From Paractinoplanes abujensis (GTDB taxonomy: Bacteria > Actinomycetota > Actinomycetes > Mycobacteriales > Micromonosporaceae), in contig NZ_JACHMF010000001.1 of NCBI RefSeq assembly GCF_014204895.1, positions 9,176,001 to 9,240,000 of the forward strand: a stretch of 64,000 nucleotides of DNA, in the 5' to 3' direction. Every line of letters starts with the position of its first letter. Position 1 is the first letter of the stretch. A model generated the notes under the pieces. That model was not told the origin of the DNA. It made no database searches and worked only from the letters and a program-made list of their open reading frames with translations. Shown here in pieces: positions 1 through 10,385 of this stretch. A program made the position numbers and the translations under genes.

Positions 1-2394
<2,394 letters not shown>

Positions 2395-2398
<4 letters not shown>

Positions 2399-3396
2399 CC
2401 TTGTTCGAGTCCGCCGTCCGCCCGGTCCTGTTCCGGGTGGGCGGCGGCGACGCCGAGACGGCGCACGAGTTCACGCTCAAGCGCCTGGCCGCGCTGCCCG
2501 CCCCCGTCCGGTCCGCGCTGCGCTCGCGCTACGCGACCGACAAACCGGTCGAGGTGTTCGGGGTGCGCTTCGCCAACTCGGTCGGGCTGGCCGCGGGCAT
2601 GGACAAGAACGGTGTCGCGCTGCCGGCCTGGCCCGCCCTCGGGTTCGGCTTCGTCGAGGTCGGCACGGTCACCGCGCGGGCGCAGCCCGGCAACGACAAG
2701 CCGCGCCTGTTCCGTCTGCGGGACAGCGCGGCGATCATCAACCGGATGGGCTTCAACAACGCCGGAGCGGCCGCGCTGGCCGAGCGGCTGAAGACCCTGG
2801 GCCCGATCGGTGTGCCGCTGGGTGTGTCGCTCGGCAAGTCCAAGGTCACCCCGCTGGGCGAGGCGGTGGAGGACTATCTGACCTCCTACCGGCTGCTGCA
2901 CCCGTACGCGGACTACATCGCCGTCAACGTCTCGTCGCCCAACACACCGGGGCTGCGGACACTGCAGGACAAGGACGCGGTCGCGGAACTGCTGGGCGCG
3001 CTGCGCGGCGAGACCCCCGTACTGGTGAAAATCGCCCCGGATCTCACCGAACCGGCCATCGCCGAACTGCTCGAGGTCTGCCTCAGTCACGGCGCGGCCG
3101 GGGTCATCGCGACCAACACGACCCTGGCCCGGGAGGGGCTCGCGGCCGCCGACCAGCCGCGCGCCACCGAGGCGGGCGGGCTGTCCGGGGCGCCGCTGAC
3201 CGAGAAGGCCCGCAAAGTGGTCCATTTCGTCCACACCGAGACCGGTGGACGACTGCCGATCATCGGGGTGGGCGGGGTTATGTGCGCCGACGACGCGGCG
3301 CGGTTGTTCGACGCGGGTGCGGCGCTGATCCAGCTCTACAGCGGTTTCATTTATCACGGTCCCGCGCTGGTGCGGGCGGCGGCGCGCTCGATATGA
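2395..3396 (+). CDS. pyrD: Dihydroorotate dehydrogenase (quinone), class 2
   Basis: Oxidises dihydroorotate to orotate, the fourth step of UMP synthesis. The class-2 enzyme is membrane-associated and passes electrons to quinone through FMN. The product is 333 residues, normal for the class. Visible motifs are the N-terminal quinone-tunnel helices ([20 protein letters not shown]), the FMN-barrel start [13 protein letters not shown], the catalytic-loop region [11 protein letters not shown] with its serine, VKIAPDLT, and the phosphate-binding end IIGVGGV plus [11 protein letters not shown]. The GTG start at 2395 overlaps the carB stop as GTGA. The TGA stop overlaps the next ATG as ATGA, so three genes are chained by stop-start overlaps. 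Confidence 0.96.
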
Positions 3397-4655
3397 CCGA
3401 CCTGCTGGCGCTCGACCGGGCGCACGTCTGGCACCCGTACGGGCCGATGCCCGGACGCAGCGAGCCCTATCTGGTCGAGAGCGCGCAGGGGGTGCGTCTG
3501 CGGCTGGCCGGCGGCCGCGAGGTGGTCGACGGGATGTCGTCCTGGTGGGCGGCCATCCACGGCTACCGGCACCCGGTGCTCGACGCGGCGTTGGTCGAGC
3601 AGTCCCAGCGGATGAGCCACGTGATGTTCGGCGGGCTCACCCACGAGCCCGCCGTCCGGCTCGCCACCACACTGGTCGACCTCGCGCCGGACGGTCTCGA
3701 ACACGTTTTCCTGTGCGACTCCGGTTCGGTCGGGGTCGAGGTGGCGATCAAGATGGCGTTGCAGGCCCAGCTCGCCCTCGGGCGGCCCGGCCGGCGCAAG
3801 CTCGCGACGTGGCGCGGCGGCTATCACGGCGACACGTTCCACCCGATGAGCGTGTGCGACCCGGTCGGCGGCATGCATTCGCTGTGGACCGGGGTGCTGC
3901 CGGCCCAGATCTTCGCCGGCCCGCCGCCCGCCGCTTACGACGACGCGTACGCCGCCTCGCTCGTCGACATGATCTCGCGCCACGCCGACGAGATCGCGGC
4001 TGTGATCGTCGAGCCGGTCGTGCAGGGCGCCGGGGGTATGCGGTTTCACGATCCGGCGTATTTGCGCGTCCTGCGCGACGTGACGGCCGAGCACGGCATC
4101 TTCCTGATCTTCGATGAGATCGCGACGGGCTTCGGGCGTACGGGATCCTTCTTCGCCGCCGAGCTGGCCGGGGTGACTCCCGACATCATGTGCGTCGGGA
4201 AAGCCCTGACCGGTGGCTACCTGACCTTGGCCGCGACGCTGTGCACTCCCCGGGTGGCCGCGGCGATCTCGGCGGGGGAGGGTGGCGGCCTCGCCCACGG
4301 CCCGACGTTCATGGGTAACCCGCTGGCCTGCGCGGTGGCCAACGCGTCGCTGGGCCTGCTGCGAGCCGGCGATTGGACCTCCCGCGTACGGATGATCGAA
4401 AGCGGTCTCCGTGACGGGCTGACGCCGCTGCGGGACGCGCCCGGTGTCGCCGACGTGCGGGTCCTCGGCGCGATCGGGGTCGTCCAGCTGGATCGCCCCG
4501 TCGACATGGCGGCCGCGACCGAGGCGGCCGTCGAGGCGGGCGTGTGGCTGCGCCCGTTCCGCGACCTGATCTACACGATGCCGCCGTTCGTGACATCGCC
4601 CGAGGACGTCGCCCTGATCGTCTCCGGGATCGCCGCCGCGGTGGCGGCAACCTGA
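3393..4655 (+). CDS. bioA: Adenosylmethionine-8-amino-7-oxononanoate aminotransferase
   Basis: PLP enzyme of biotin synthesis. It transfers the amino group of S-adenosylmethionine to KAPA to give DAPA. The product is 420 residues, the usual BioA length. Family signatures are the N-terminal [26 protein letters not shown], the cofactor-phosphate segment [17 protein letters not shown], the aspartate of [13 protein letters not shown], and the PLP lysine in [16 protein letters not shown]. It starts at an ATG overlapping the pyrD stop (ATGA). It sits between pyrD and pyrF, which is unusual because the rest of the chain is pyrimidine synthesis and no other biotin gene is nearby. A general class-III aminotransferase is the alternative, but the substrate-region motifs favour BioA. 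Confidence 0.93.
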   Translation: MTDLLALDRAHVWHPYGPMPGRSEPYLVESAQGVRLRLAGGREVVDGMSSWWAAIHGYRHPVLDAALVEQSQRMSHVMFGGLTHEPAVRLATTLVDLAPDGLEHVFLCDSGSVGVEVAIKMALQAQLALGRPGRRKLATWRGGYHGDTFHPMSVCDPVGGMHSLWTGVLPAQIFAGPPPAAYDDAYAASLVDMISRHADEIAAVIVEPVVQGAGGMRFHDPAYLRVLRDVTAEHGIFLIFDEIATGFGRTGSFFAAELAGVTPDIMCVGKALTGGYLTLAATLCTPRVAAAISAGEGGGLAHGPTFMGNPLACAVANASLGLLRAGDWTSRVRMIESGLRDGLTPLRDAPGVADVRVLGAIGVVQLDRPVDMAAATEAAVEAGVWLRPFRDLIYTMPPFVTSPEDVALIVSGIAAAVAAT

Positions 4656-4690
4656 CTGACTACTTGACCGCCCAATCTTGAGGAGTCCCT

Positions 4691-5521
4691 GTGGAGACCT
4701 TCGGCAAGCGCCTCGCAGAGGCCACGGAGAAGAGGGGCCGGCTCTGCGTCGGCATCGATCCGCACGCCGCCCTGCTGACCAGGTGGGGCCTCTCGGACGA
4801 CATCGCCGGCCTGGAACGCTTCGCCCGTACGGTGGTCGAAGCCCTGGCCGATCGGGTGGCCGTGCTCAAGCCGCAGTCCGCGTTTTTCGAGAGATTTGGG
4901 TCACGTGGCATCGGAATTCTTGAGTCAACTATCCGACAGTCCCGCGAGGCCGGTGCGCTGGTTCTTCTCGACGTGAAGCGCGGCGACATCGGCTCGACGA
5001 TGGCCGCGTACGCCGACGCCTACCTCGATCCGTCCAGTTCTCTCTGTGCTGACGCGATTACTGTCAGTCCCTATCTCGGAGTCGGCTCGTTGCAGCCGGC
5101 GTTCGACGTCGCGGCGCGCAACGGCGGTGGCGTGTTTGTCCTGGCCCTGACGTCCAATCCGGAGGGACCGTCCGTCCAGCATGCTGTCGCATCGGACAAA
5201 AGGACCGTGGGGCAGGCGGTGATCGACGAGATTTCCCAGCTCAACGCCGGTGCGGAGCCGCTCGGAAGCCTCGGGCTCGTAATCGGAGCGACGATCGGCG
5301 ATACGGGCCACGATCTGTCGCGAGTAAACGGTCCGCTGCTCGCTCCGGGGCTCGGCGCGCAGGGCGCGACCCCCTCCGACCTGCGATCCGTCTTCGGCGA
5401 AAGCCTGCGCAACGTGCTGCCGTCGTACTCACGGGAAGTCCTCGCGGCGGGACCCGGCGTGGTCGAGTTGCGGGCCGCCGCGGAGCGTGCGGTGGCCGAC
5501 TGTGAAACCGCTCTCGGGTGA
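4691..5521 (+). CDS. pyrF: Orotidine 5'-phosphate decarboxylase, actinobacterial long form
   Basis: Decarboxylates OMP to UMP, the last step of pyrimidine synthesis. At 276 residues it belongs to the longer subfamily found in actinobacteria rather than the 230-residue E. coli form. The substrate segment LCVGIDPHAALL is near the N-terminus, and the catalytic D-x-K-x-x-D motif is seen as LLDVKRGDIGSTMAAYAD. The phosphate-loop region ending LAPGLGAQGATPSDL is near the C-terminus. The start is a GTG at 4691 preceded by AGGAG at 4681-4685. The 35-base gap from bioA suggests the same operon. Confidence 0.96.
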   Translation: METFGKRLAEATEKRGRLCVGIDPHAALLTRWGLSDDIAGLERFARTVVEALADRVAVLKPQSAFFERFGSRGIGILESTIRQSREAGALVLLDVKRGDIGSTMAAYADAYLDPSSSLCADAITVSPYLGVGSLQPAFDVAARNGGGVFVLALTSNPEGPSVQHAVASDKRTVGQAVIDEISQLNAGAEPLGSLGLVIGATIGDTGHDLSRVNGPLLAPGLGAQGATPSDLRSVFGESLRNVLPSYSREVLAAGPGVVELRAAAERAVADCETALG

Positions 5522-5706
5522 AACGCGCCTGCTTATCAGGCCGTAGGACAGCCGGATCGGGGGTACCCCCACGTTGCCGAAAGCGCCATTGACCGCTAGT
5601 TTTCCCGGCGCCGGGAACCACATGCCCCTTTGGTTCCCTGGCACACCACGTTTCACAGAAGCGGCGGCTTTCTACCGCCGCCGCGATAGGGACCTGAGGA
5701 GAACTG
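5522..5706 (+). promoter_or_regulatory. pyrF-mihF spacer with palindromes, probable mihF leader
   Basis: No gene is seen in this spacer. It holds a 12-bp palindrome at 5559-5570 (GGGGGTACCCCC) and a perfect 16-bp palindrome at 5602-5617 (TTCCCGGCGCCGGGAA). Closer to mihF is a stem of seven pairs, 5661-5667 with 5675-5681. None is followed by a T-run, so operator sites or leader RNA structure are more likely than a terminator. I could not place a convincing -35/-10 pair. Confidence 0.35.
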
Positions 5707-6024
5707 GTGCCGCTCCCGTCACTGAGCCCCGAGCAGCGCGCTGCCGCGCTGGAAAAGGCTGCGGAAGTTCGCAAGGCTCGGGCTGAGCTGAAGGAACAGC
5801 TCAAGTCCGGCAAGACCACCCTCGCCGCTGTGCTTGACCGCGCGGAGGAGGACGAGGTCGTCGGCAAGCTGAAGGTCTCGGCCGTGCTTCAGGCGCTGCC
5901 GGGCATCGGCAAGATCCGCGCGACCCAGATCATGGAGAAGCTCAAGATCGCTGACAGCCGCCGGCTGCGCGGTCTCGGCGACCAGCAGCGCAAGGCCCTC
6001 CTGGGGGAGTTCGCTGCGAACTGA
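5707..6024 (+). CDS. mihF: Actinobacterial integration host factor mIHF
   Basis: Small basic nucleoid-associated protein of the actinobacterial mIHF family, unrelated to E. coli IHF. Known members bind and bend DNA without strong sequence preference and take part in nucleoid organisation and phage integration. The product is 105 residues. The N-terminal helix is charged ([18 protein letters not shown]). The C-terminal helix-two-turn-helix core is [18 protein letters not shown] followed by [15 protein letters not shown], the part known to grip DNA in the family. The start is GTG at 5707 with GAGGAG just upstream (5696-5701). The position between pyrF and gmk is its conserved place in actinobacteria. 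Confidence 0.96.
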   Translation: MPLPSLSPEQRAAALEKAAEVRKARAELKEQLKSGKTTLAAVLDRAEEDEVVGKLKVSAVLQALPGIGKIRATQIMEKLKIADSRRLRGLGDQQRKALLGEFAAN

Positions 6025-6056
6025 CTCATGGGCTCGTGTTGAATGAGCCTGTGAGC

Positions 6057-6656
6057 ATGGATGACGACGCGCGCCCGGCAGCCCGCCTCACCGTCCTGTC
6101 CGGCCCCTCCGGGGTCGGCAAGGACAGCGTGATCGAGCTGATCCGGGCGCGCTCGCCTTGGATCAAGCTGTCCGTCTCCGTGACGACGCGGAAGATGCGC
6201 GACTACGAGACCGACGGCGAGCACTACCACTTCGTGAACCGGCAGGAATTCCAGCGACTGATCGACGGCGGTCAGCTGCTCGAATGGGCCGAGTTCGCCG
6301 GCAACCTCTACGGCACGCCACGGGCGCAGGTCGAAGGTTGGCTGGGTCAGGGCCGGCCGGTCCTGCTCAAGATCGATCTGCAGGGCGCCCGGCAGGTGCG
6401 GGCCACGATGCCCGACGCCCAACTGGTGTTCCTGGCCCCACCCAGCGTCGAAGAACTGCGGCGCCGGCTGATCGGCCGGGGCACCGACGACGAGGAGACC
6501 ATCCGCCGCCGGTTGGCCCACGCCGACGAGGAACTGGCCGCCGAGAAGGAATTCGACCGCACGGTGGTCAACGACTTCGTCGAGCGGGCCGCCGATGAGC
6601 TGGTAGGATTGCTCGGTTCGTCATATCTGACGCCAGCGCAAGCCCCAGAGCATTAA
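6057..6656 (+). CDS. gmk: Guanylate kinase
   Basis: Phosphorylates GMP to GDP with ATP in the cytoplasm. The Walker A loop is [14 protein letters not shown], with an aspartate where many homologues have serine or threonine after the lysine. The GMP-binding segment is [21 protein letters not shown], and the lid and core follow ([22 protein letters not shown]). I use the ATG at 6057, giving 199 residues. In-frame GTGs at 6051 and 6036 would add two or seven residues. None of these starts has a clear Shine-Dalgarno. The gene lies 32 bases after mihF and 13 before rpoZ, so these are probably cotranscribed. Confidence 0.94.
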   Translation: MDDDARPAARLTVLSGPSGVGKDSVIELIRARSPWIKLSVSVTTRKMRDYETDGEHYHFVNRQEFQRLIDGGQLLEWAEFAGNLYGTPRAQVEGWLGQGRPVLLKIDLQGARQVRATMPDAQLVFLAPPSVEELRRRLIGRGTDDEETIRRRLAHADEELAAEKEFDRTVVNDFVERAADELVGLLGSSYLTPAQAPEH

Positions 6657-6669
6657 GGACTTTGAAACT

Positions 6670-6933
6670 GTGGGAACCATCGCGAACCCCGAAGGCATCA
6701 CCAACCCGCCGATCGACGAGCTGCTCGACAAGACCTCGTCGAAGTACTCGCTGGTGATCTTCGCGGCTAAGCGCGCCCGCCAGGTCAACGCCTACTACAG
6801 CCAGCTCGGTGAGGGCCTCCTCGAATACGTGGGCCCGCTGGTCGAGACCACGCCGCAGGAGAAGCCGCTCTCGATCGCCATGCGTGAGATCAACGCTGGC
6901 CTGCTGACCGCCGAGGCCACCGACAACCCGTGA
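6670..6933 (+). CDS. rpoZ: RNA polymerase omega subunit
   Basis: Small subunit that wraps the beta-prime C-terminus and helps assemble RNA polymerase. The product is 87 residues. It has the actinobacterial N-terminus [19 protein letters not shown] and the conserved core [21 protein letters not shown], followed by [15 protein letters not shown]. The start is GTG at 6670, 13 bases after the gmk stop. It lies in the universal gmk-rpoZ-coaBC order, but is separated from coaBC by an unusually long (about 0.9 kb) repetitive spacer. Confidence 0.96.
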   Translation: MGTIANPEGITNPPIDELLDKTSSKYSLVIFAAKRARQVNAYYSQLGEGLLEYVGPLVETTPQEKPLSIAMREINAGLLTAEATDNP

Positions 6934-6995
6934 CCCGGGCTGCCTGACCGGGGCCTTCGTCACCGGTCCAACGCCGCGCACCGCGCGGTCCCATT

Positions 6996-7034
6996 GATCC
7001 CGCGTCCCCGGGTTGCCGGGCGCGGGATCTTTGC
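6996..7034 (+). terminator. Probable intrinsic terminator after rpoZ
   Basis: A perfect nine-pair stem GATCCCGCG/CGCGGGATC (6996-7004 with 7021-7029) closes over an inner CCGG/CCGG hairpin and is followed by a short ATCTTTG tail. It lies 60 bases past the rpoZ stop. The T-run is weak, as is usual in actinobacteria. Confidence 0.6.
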
Positions 7035-7160
7035 TGTCCGGCTCGCTGCCCCACCAGCCGCCGCTCGCCGCTTCGCGCTCTTGTGCTTCCTCGGTTTCCG
7101 CGGCGTCGCGGCCCGTGCCTGCGCTTCCCGCACCTGCTGCGCCCGCGCACTGCGCGCGCG

Positions 7161-7213
7161 TCCTGCGTGTCCGCGTCCTGCGTGTCCGCGTCCTGCGTGT
7201 CCGCGTCCTCGTG
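7161..7213. repeat. 15-bp tandem repeat, about 3.5 copies
   Basis: Unit TCCTGCGTGTCCGCG is present in perfect head-to-tail copies at 7161-7175, 7176-7190 and 7191-7205, then begins a fourth copy that diverges after four bases. It lies in the C-rich rpoZ-coaBC spacer. Confidence 0.9.
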
Positions 7214-7377
7214 CCCGGGTCCCGCGACCTCGTGCCCGCGTTCCGCGCGTCTGCGCTCTGCACGGCCGCCCCGCGCGAAGCGCCCCGCGCCCTGCGTGCC
7301 CGCCCTGCGCGAAGCGCTGCGCGCCCCGCTTATCGCGCGCGTCCTCCGCGCCGCGCCCTCTGCGCCTGCACCCCGCA

Positions 7378-7569
7378 CCCACGCCCTGCGCGCCTGCGCC
7401 TCCGCGCGTTCCGCCCCGCAATCGCGCCCTGCGCGCCTGCGCCTCCGCGCGTTCCGCCCCGCAATCGCGCCCTGCGCGCCTGCGCCTCCGCGCGTTCCGC
7501 CCCGCAATCGCGCCCTGCGCGCCTGCGCCTCCGCGCGTTCCGCCCCGCAAATCGCGCCCTGCGCGCCTC
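7378..7569. repeat. 43-bp tandem repeat, four copies plus a partial
   Basis: Copies start at 7378 (first bases diverged), 7421, 7464 and 7507. A partial copy starts at 7551 after a one-base insertion. The middle three are identical and begin ATCGCGCCCTGCGCGCC. The period is not a multiple of three, so each copy would be read in a different frame, which argues against a protein-coding role. The perfect identity suggests recent expansion. Confidence 0.9.
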
Positions 7570-7724
7570 CGCCCCCCGCCCCGCGCCCGCGTCCCGCCCC
7601 CGCGCCCGGCGCCCCGCCCCGCGCCTCGCCCCGCACTCCGCCTCTGCGCGGCTCTGGGGTCTTTGCTCTGTGTGCCGCTGTCCCGGTCCGCCCTTATACG
7701 CCTTTCTCGCATCCGCGCCGTCCC

Positions 7725-7753
7725 TGTGGATATCTCCGTGCTCCTTGTCCACA
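7725..7753. promoter_or_regulatory. Pair of DnaA-box-like sites upstream of coaBC
   Basis: A perfect actinobacterial DnaA box TTGTCCACA lies at 7745-7753. Twenty bases upstream, TGTGGATAT (7725-7733) is the inverted form of a one-mismatch box. Both are in non-coding DNA. Whether DnaA binds here is unknown. Confidence 0.4.
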
Positions 7754-7829
7754 GGCCTGGGGTCCGGACCGCGCGGGGGCTTTGAGCGGGCTAGCGTTGG
7801 CTCCGACAGCGCTCGGAAGGGGTCTCGCG

Positions 7830-9077
7830 GTGACTGAAGTGGTGCTCGGGGTGGGCGGTGGCATCGCCGCCTACAAGGCCTGTGAACTGCTTCGGTTGTT
7901 CACCGAGTCGGGCGACCGGGTGCGCGTGGTGCCGACGGCTTCGGCGCTGAAGTTCGTCGGGGCGCCGACGTGGGCCGCCCTGTCGGGGCAGCCCGTGGCG
8001 ACCGACGTGTGGGACGACGCGCACGAGGTGCCGCACGTGCGGATCGGGCGGGCGGCCGAGCTGGTCGTCGTCGCCCCGGCGACCGCCGACCTGCTGGCCA
8101 AGGCCGCGCACGGCATCGCCGACGACTTGCTGACCAACACGCTGCTCACGGCGACCTGCCCGATCGTGTACGCGCCGGCCATGCATACCGAGATGTGGGA
8201 GAACCCGGCCACTCAAGCCAATGTCGCGACCCTGCGGGCCCGCGGTGCGGTGGTGATCGAGCCGGCGGTGGGCCGGCTGACCGGCAAGGACACCGGTAAG
8301 GGTCGTCTCCCCGATCCTTCGGCGATTTGGGAGCTGGCTCGACGCGTACGGAAACGCGGTCTTGATCTTGATTTTGCCGGGCGGCACGTGGTGGTGACGG
8401 CGGGCGGCACGCGCGAGCCGCTCGACCCGGTGCGTTTTCTCGGCAACCGGTCGTCCGGCAAGCAGGGCTACGCGCTGGCCAAGGCGGCCGCGGCCCGGGG
8501 CGCACGGACGACGCTGATCGCGGCCAACGTGACGCTGCCCGATCCGGCGGGGGTCGACATCGTGCGCGTCGGCACGACCGAGGAGCTGCGGTTGGCGGTT
8601 GTGAAAGCCGCGGCCGACGCCGACGTCGTGGTGATGTCGGCCGCTCCGGCGGACTTCCGGCCCGTCACCGTGGCCGCGGAAAAGATCAAGAAGACGGAGG
8701 GCGGCACCCCGGCGCCGATCGAGCTGGCCACCAACCCGGACATCGCGGCCGAACTGGGCGCGAGCAAACGACCTGGGCAGATCCTGGTCGCGTTCGCAGC
8801 CGAAACGCACGACGCGATCGAACACGCGCGGGCGAAACTGGTCAAGAAACGTGCCGACCTGATCGTCGTTAACGAGGTTGGAGTGGACCGCGTGTTCGGG
8901 GCCGACCACAATGAGGTCACGCTGCTGGGAGCGGACGGAAGCACCGACAGTCATGCCGAACTCCCTAAAGACGATGTGGCCGATATGATTTACGACCGTG
9001 TCGCGACGCTCCTGGAACGCCAGGTCGCAGACGATGGGACGGCACAGCACCCACGCGAGTCCGGTCCGGCACGGTGA
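7830..9077 (+). CDS. coaBC: Bifunctional phosphopantothenoylcysteine decarboxylase / phosphopantothenate-cysteine ligase
   Basis: Catalyses two consecutive steps of coenzyme A synthesis: CTP-dependent joining of cysteine to phosphopantothenate (CoaB), then FMN-dependent decarboxylation (CoaC). The product is 415 residues. The N-terminal flavodoxin-like CoaC half has GVGGGIAAYKACELLR, the active-site histidine in AHEVPHVRIGRAAELVVVAPATADLL (split here for length), and MHTEMWENPATQANV. The C-terminal CoaB half starts around HVVVTAGGTREPLDPVRFL and has NRSSGKQGYALA and the CTP-site AAPADFRP and KIKK. The GTG start at 7830 follows GGAAGGGG at 7815-7822. No gene lies between it and metK. Confidence 0.96.
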   Translation: MTEVVLGVGGGIAAYKACELLRLFTESGDRVRVVPTASALKFVGAPTWAALSGQPVATDVWDDAHEVPHVRIGRAAELVVVAPATADLLAKAAHGIADDLLTNTLLTATCPIVYAPAMHTEMWENPATQANVATLRARGAVVIEPAVGRLTGKDTGKGRLPDPSAIWELARRVRKRGLDLDFAGRHVVVTAGGTREPLDPVRFLGNRSSGKQGYALAKAAAARGARTTLIAANVTLPDPAGVDIVRVGTTEELRLAVVKAAADADVVVMSAAPADFRPVTVAAEKIKKTEGGTPAPIELATNPDIAAELGASKRPGQILVAFAAETHDAIEHARAKLVKKRADLIVVNEVGVDRVFGADHNEVTLLGADGSTDSHAELPKDDVADMIYDRVATLLERQVADDGTAQHPRESGPAR

Positions 9078-9122
9078 CTACACTTCCGCGTTACGTTGTA
9101 TTCGACAAATCTGAGGAGCACC

Positions 9123-10313
9123 GTGGCACGCCGCCTGTTCACCTCCGAGTCGGTCACGGAAGGCCACCCGGACAAGATCGCTGACCAGATCAGCGACGGC
9201 ATTCTCGACGCCCTGCTGGCGCAGGACCCCCGCAGCCGGGTCGCGGTGGAAACCTTGATCACGACCGGCCAGGTGCACGTGGCGGGCGAGGTCACCACCC
9301 AGTCGTACGCCGACATTCCGAGCATCGTGCGCGACACGATCCTCAAGATCGGATACGACTCGTCCAAGAAGGGCTTCGACGGCGCGTCCTGCGGCGTCAG
9401 CGTCTCGATCGGCTCGCAGTCGCCCGACATCGCGCAGGGTGTCGACAGCGCGATCGAGCTGCGCGAGGGTGACAGCGAGCACGTGCTCGACGCCCAGGGC
9501 GCCGGCGACCAGGGCATGATGTTCGGTTTCGCCTGCTCGGAGACCCCCGAGCTGATGCCGCTGCCGATCGCCCTCGCGCACCGCCTGGCCCGCCGGCTGT
9601 CGGCCGCCCGCAAGGACGGCACGATTCCCTACCTGCGGCCCGACGGCAAGACCCAGGTCACGATCGAGTACGACGGTCTCAAGCCGGTCCGCCTCGACAC
9701 GGTGGTCGTCTCGTCGCAGCACGCGGCCGACATCTCGCTCGAGTCGCTGCTCACGCCCGACATCCGCGAGCACGTGATCGCGCCCGAGCTGGAGGGCCTG
9801 GGGCTCGACACCGAGGGTTACCGCCTGCTGGTCAACCCGACCGGCCGCTTCGAGATCGGCGGCCCGATGGGCGACGCCGGCCTCACCGGCCGCAAGATCA
9901 TCGTCGACACGTACGGCGGGTACGCCCGCCACGGCGGCGGCGCGTTCTCCGGCAAGGACCCGTCCAAGGTGGACCGTTCCGCGGCGTACGCGATGCGCTG
10001 GGTGGCCAAGAACGTGGTGGCGGCCGGTCTGGCCGAGCGTTGCGAGACCCAGGTGGCGTACGCGATCGGCAAGGCTCACCCGGTGTCGCTGTTCGTCGAG
10101 ACGTTCGGCACCGAGAACGTGCCGGTCGAGCGGATCGAGAAGGCCATCAACGCCGTCTTCGACCTGCGCCCGGCCGCCATCATCCGCGACCTCGACCTGC
10201 TGCGCCCGATCTACCAGCAGACGGCCGCCTACGGTCACTTCGGCCGGGACATCCCCGAGCTGCTCTGGGAGAGCACCGAGCGCGCGCAGGACCTGAAGAA
10301 CGCCGCCGCCTGA
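9123..10313 (+). CDS. metK: S-adenosylmethionine synthetase
   Basis: Makes S-adenosylmethionine from methionine and ATP. The product is 396 residues, the normal size. Signatures are [20 protein letters not shown] at the N-terminus, the ATP-binding hexapeptide [13 protein letters not shown], and the P-loop-like [19 protein letters not shown]. The GTG start at 9123 has GAGGAG at 9113-9118. Upstream of metK there are only 45 bases and no SAM riboswitch. The gene ends just before a strong hairpin that separates it from the convergent priA. Confidence 0.98.
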   Translation: MARRLFTSESVTEGHPDKIADQISDGILDALLAQDPRSRVAVETLITTGQVHVAGEVTTQSYADIPSIVRDTILKIGYDSSKKGFDGASCGVSVSIGSQSPDIAQGVDSAIELREGDSEHVLDAQGAGDQGMMFGFACSETPELMPLPIALAHRLARRLSAARKDGTIPYLRPDGKTQVTIEYDGLKPVRLDTVVVSSQHAADISLESLLTPDIREHVIAPELEGLGLDTEGYRLLVNPTGRFEIGGPMGDAGLTGRKIIVDTYGGYARHGGGAFSGKDPSKVDRSAAYAMRWVAKNVVAAGLAERCETQVAYAIGKAHPVSLFVETFGTENVPVERIEKAINAVFDLRPAAIIRDLDLLRPIYQQTAAYGHFGRDIPELLWESTERAQDLKNAAA

Positions 10314-10327
10314 CCTTTCTCCACCTC

Positions 10328-10363
10328 GACGCCCCCGCGATCACCTTCGCGGGGGCGTTGTTG
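10328..10363 (+). terminator. Intrinsic terminator between metK and priA
   Basis: Perfect stem GCCCCCGCGA/TCGCGGGGGC (10331-10340 with 10347-10356), extended outward by two pairs, with a six-base loop and a TTGTTGTTT tail on the plus strand. It lies between convergent genes and may stop both transcripts. Confidence 0.85.
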
Positions 10364-10385
10364 TTTCCGGGTCAGCTCGTCGGGT

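Larger units (their letters stand above)
7035..7829. other. Long C-skewed repetitive spacer between rpoZ and coaBC
   Basis: About 0.8 kb without a credible gene. The plus strand is strongly C-rich and A-poor and is made of short tandem and interspersed repeats (two arrays are listed separately). Long open frames exist on both strands, but they are arginine/alanine/proline simple sequence with no domain. They persist only because the region almost lacks A/T, hence stop codons. The last 100 bases return to normal composition and hold DnaA-box-like sites and the coaBC ribosome-binding site. Confidence 0.7.

Noticed and set aside
5589..5617. TTGACC as -35 of a mihF promoter
   Set aside because: No acceptable -10 at 16-19 bases; the area is occupied by the GC palindrome.
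7378..7569. Possible CRISPR array
   Set aside because: Repeats are directly adjacent with no spacers and there are no cas genes.
6960..7712. Long Arg/Ala-rich frames on both strands between rpoZ and coaBC
   Set aside because: Simple sequence over tandem repeats whose 43-bp period changes frame; no ribosome-binding site or family.
9078..9122. SAM riboswitch before metK
   Set aside because: Only 45 bases separate the genes and no conserved SAM-aptamer blocks are seen.
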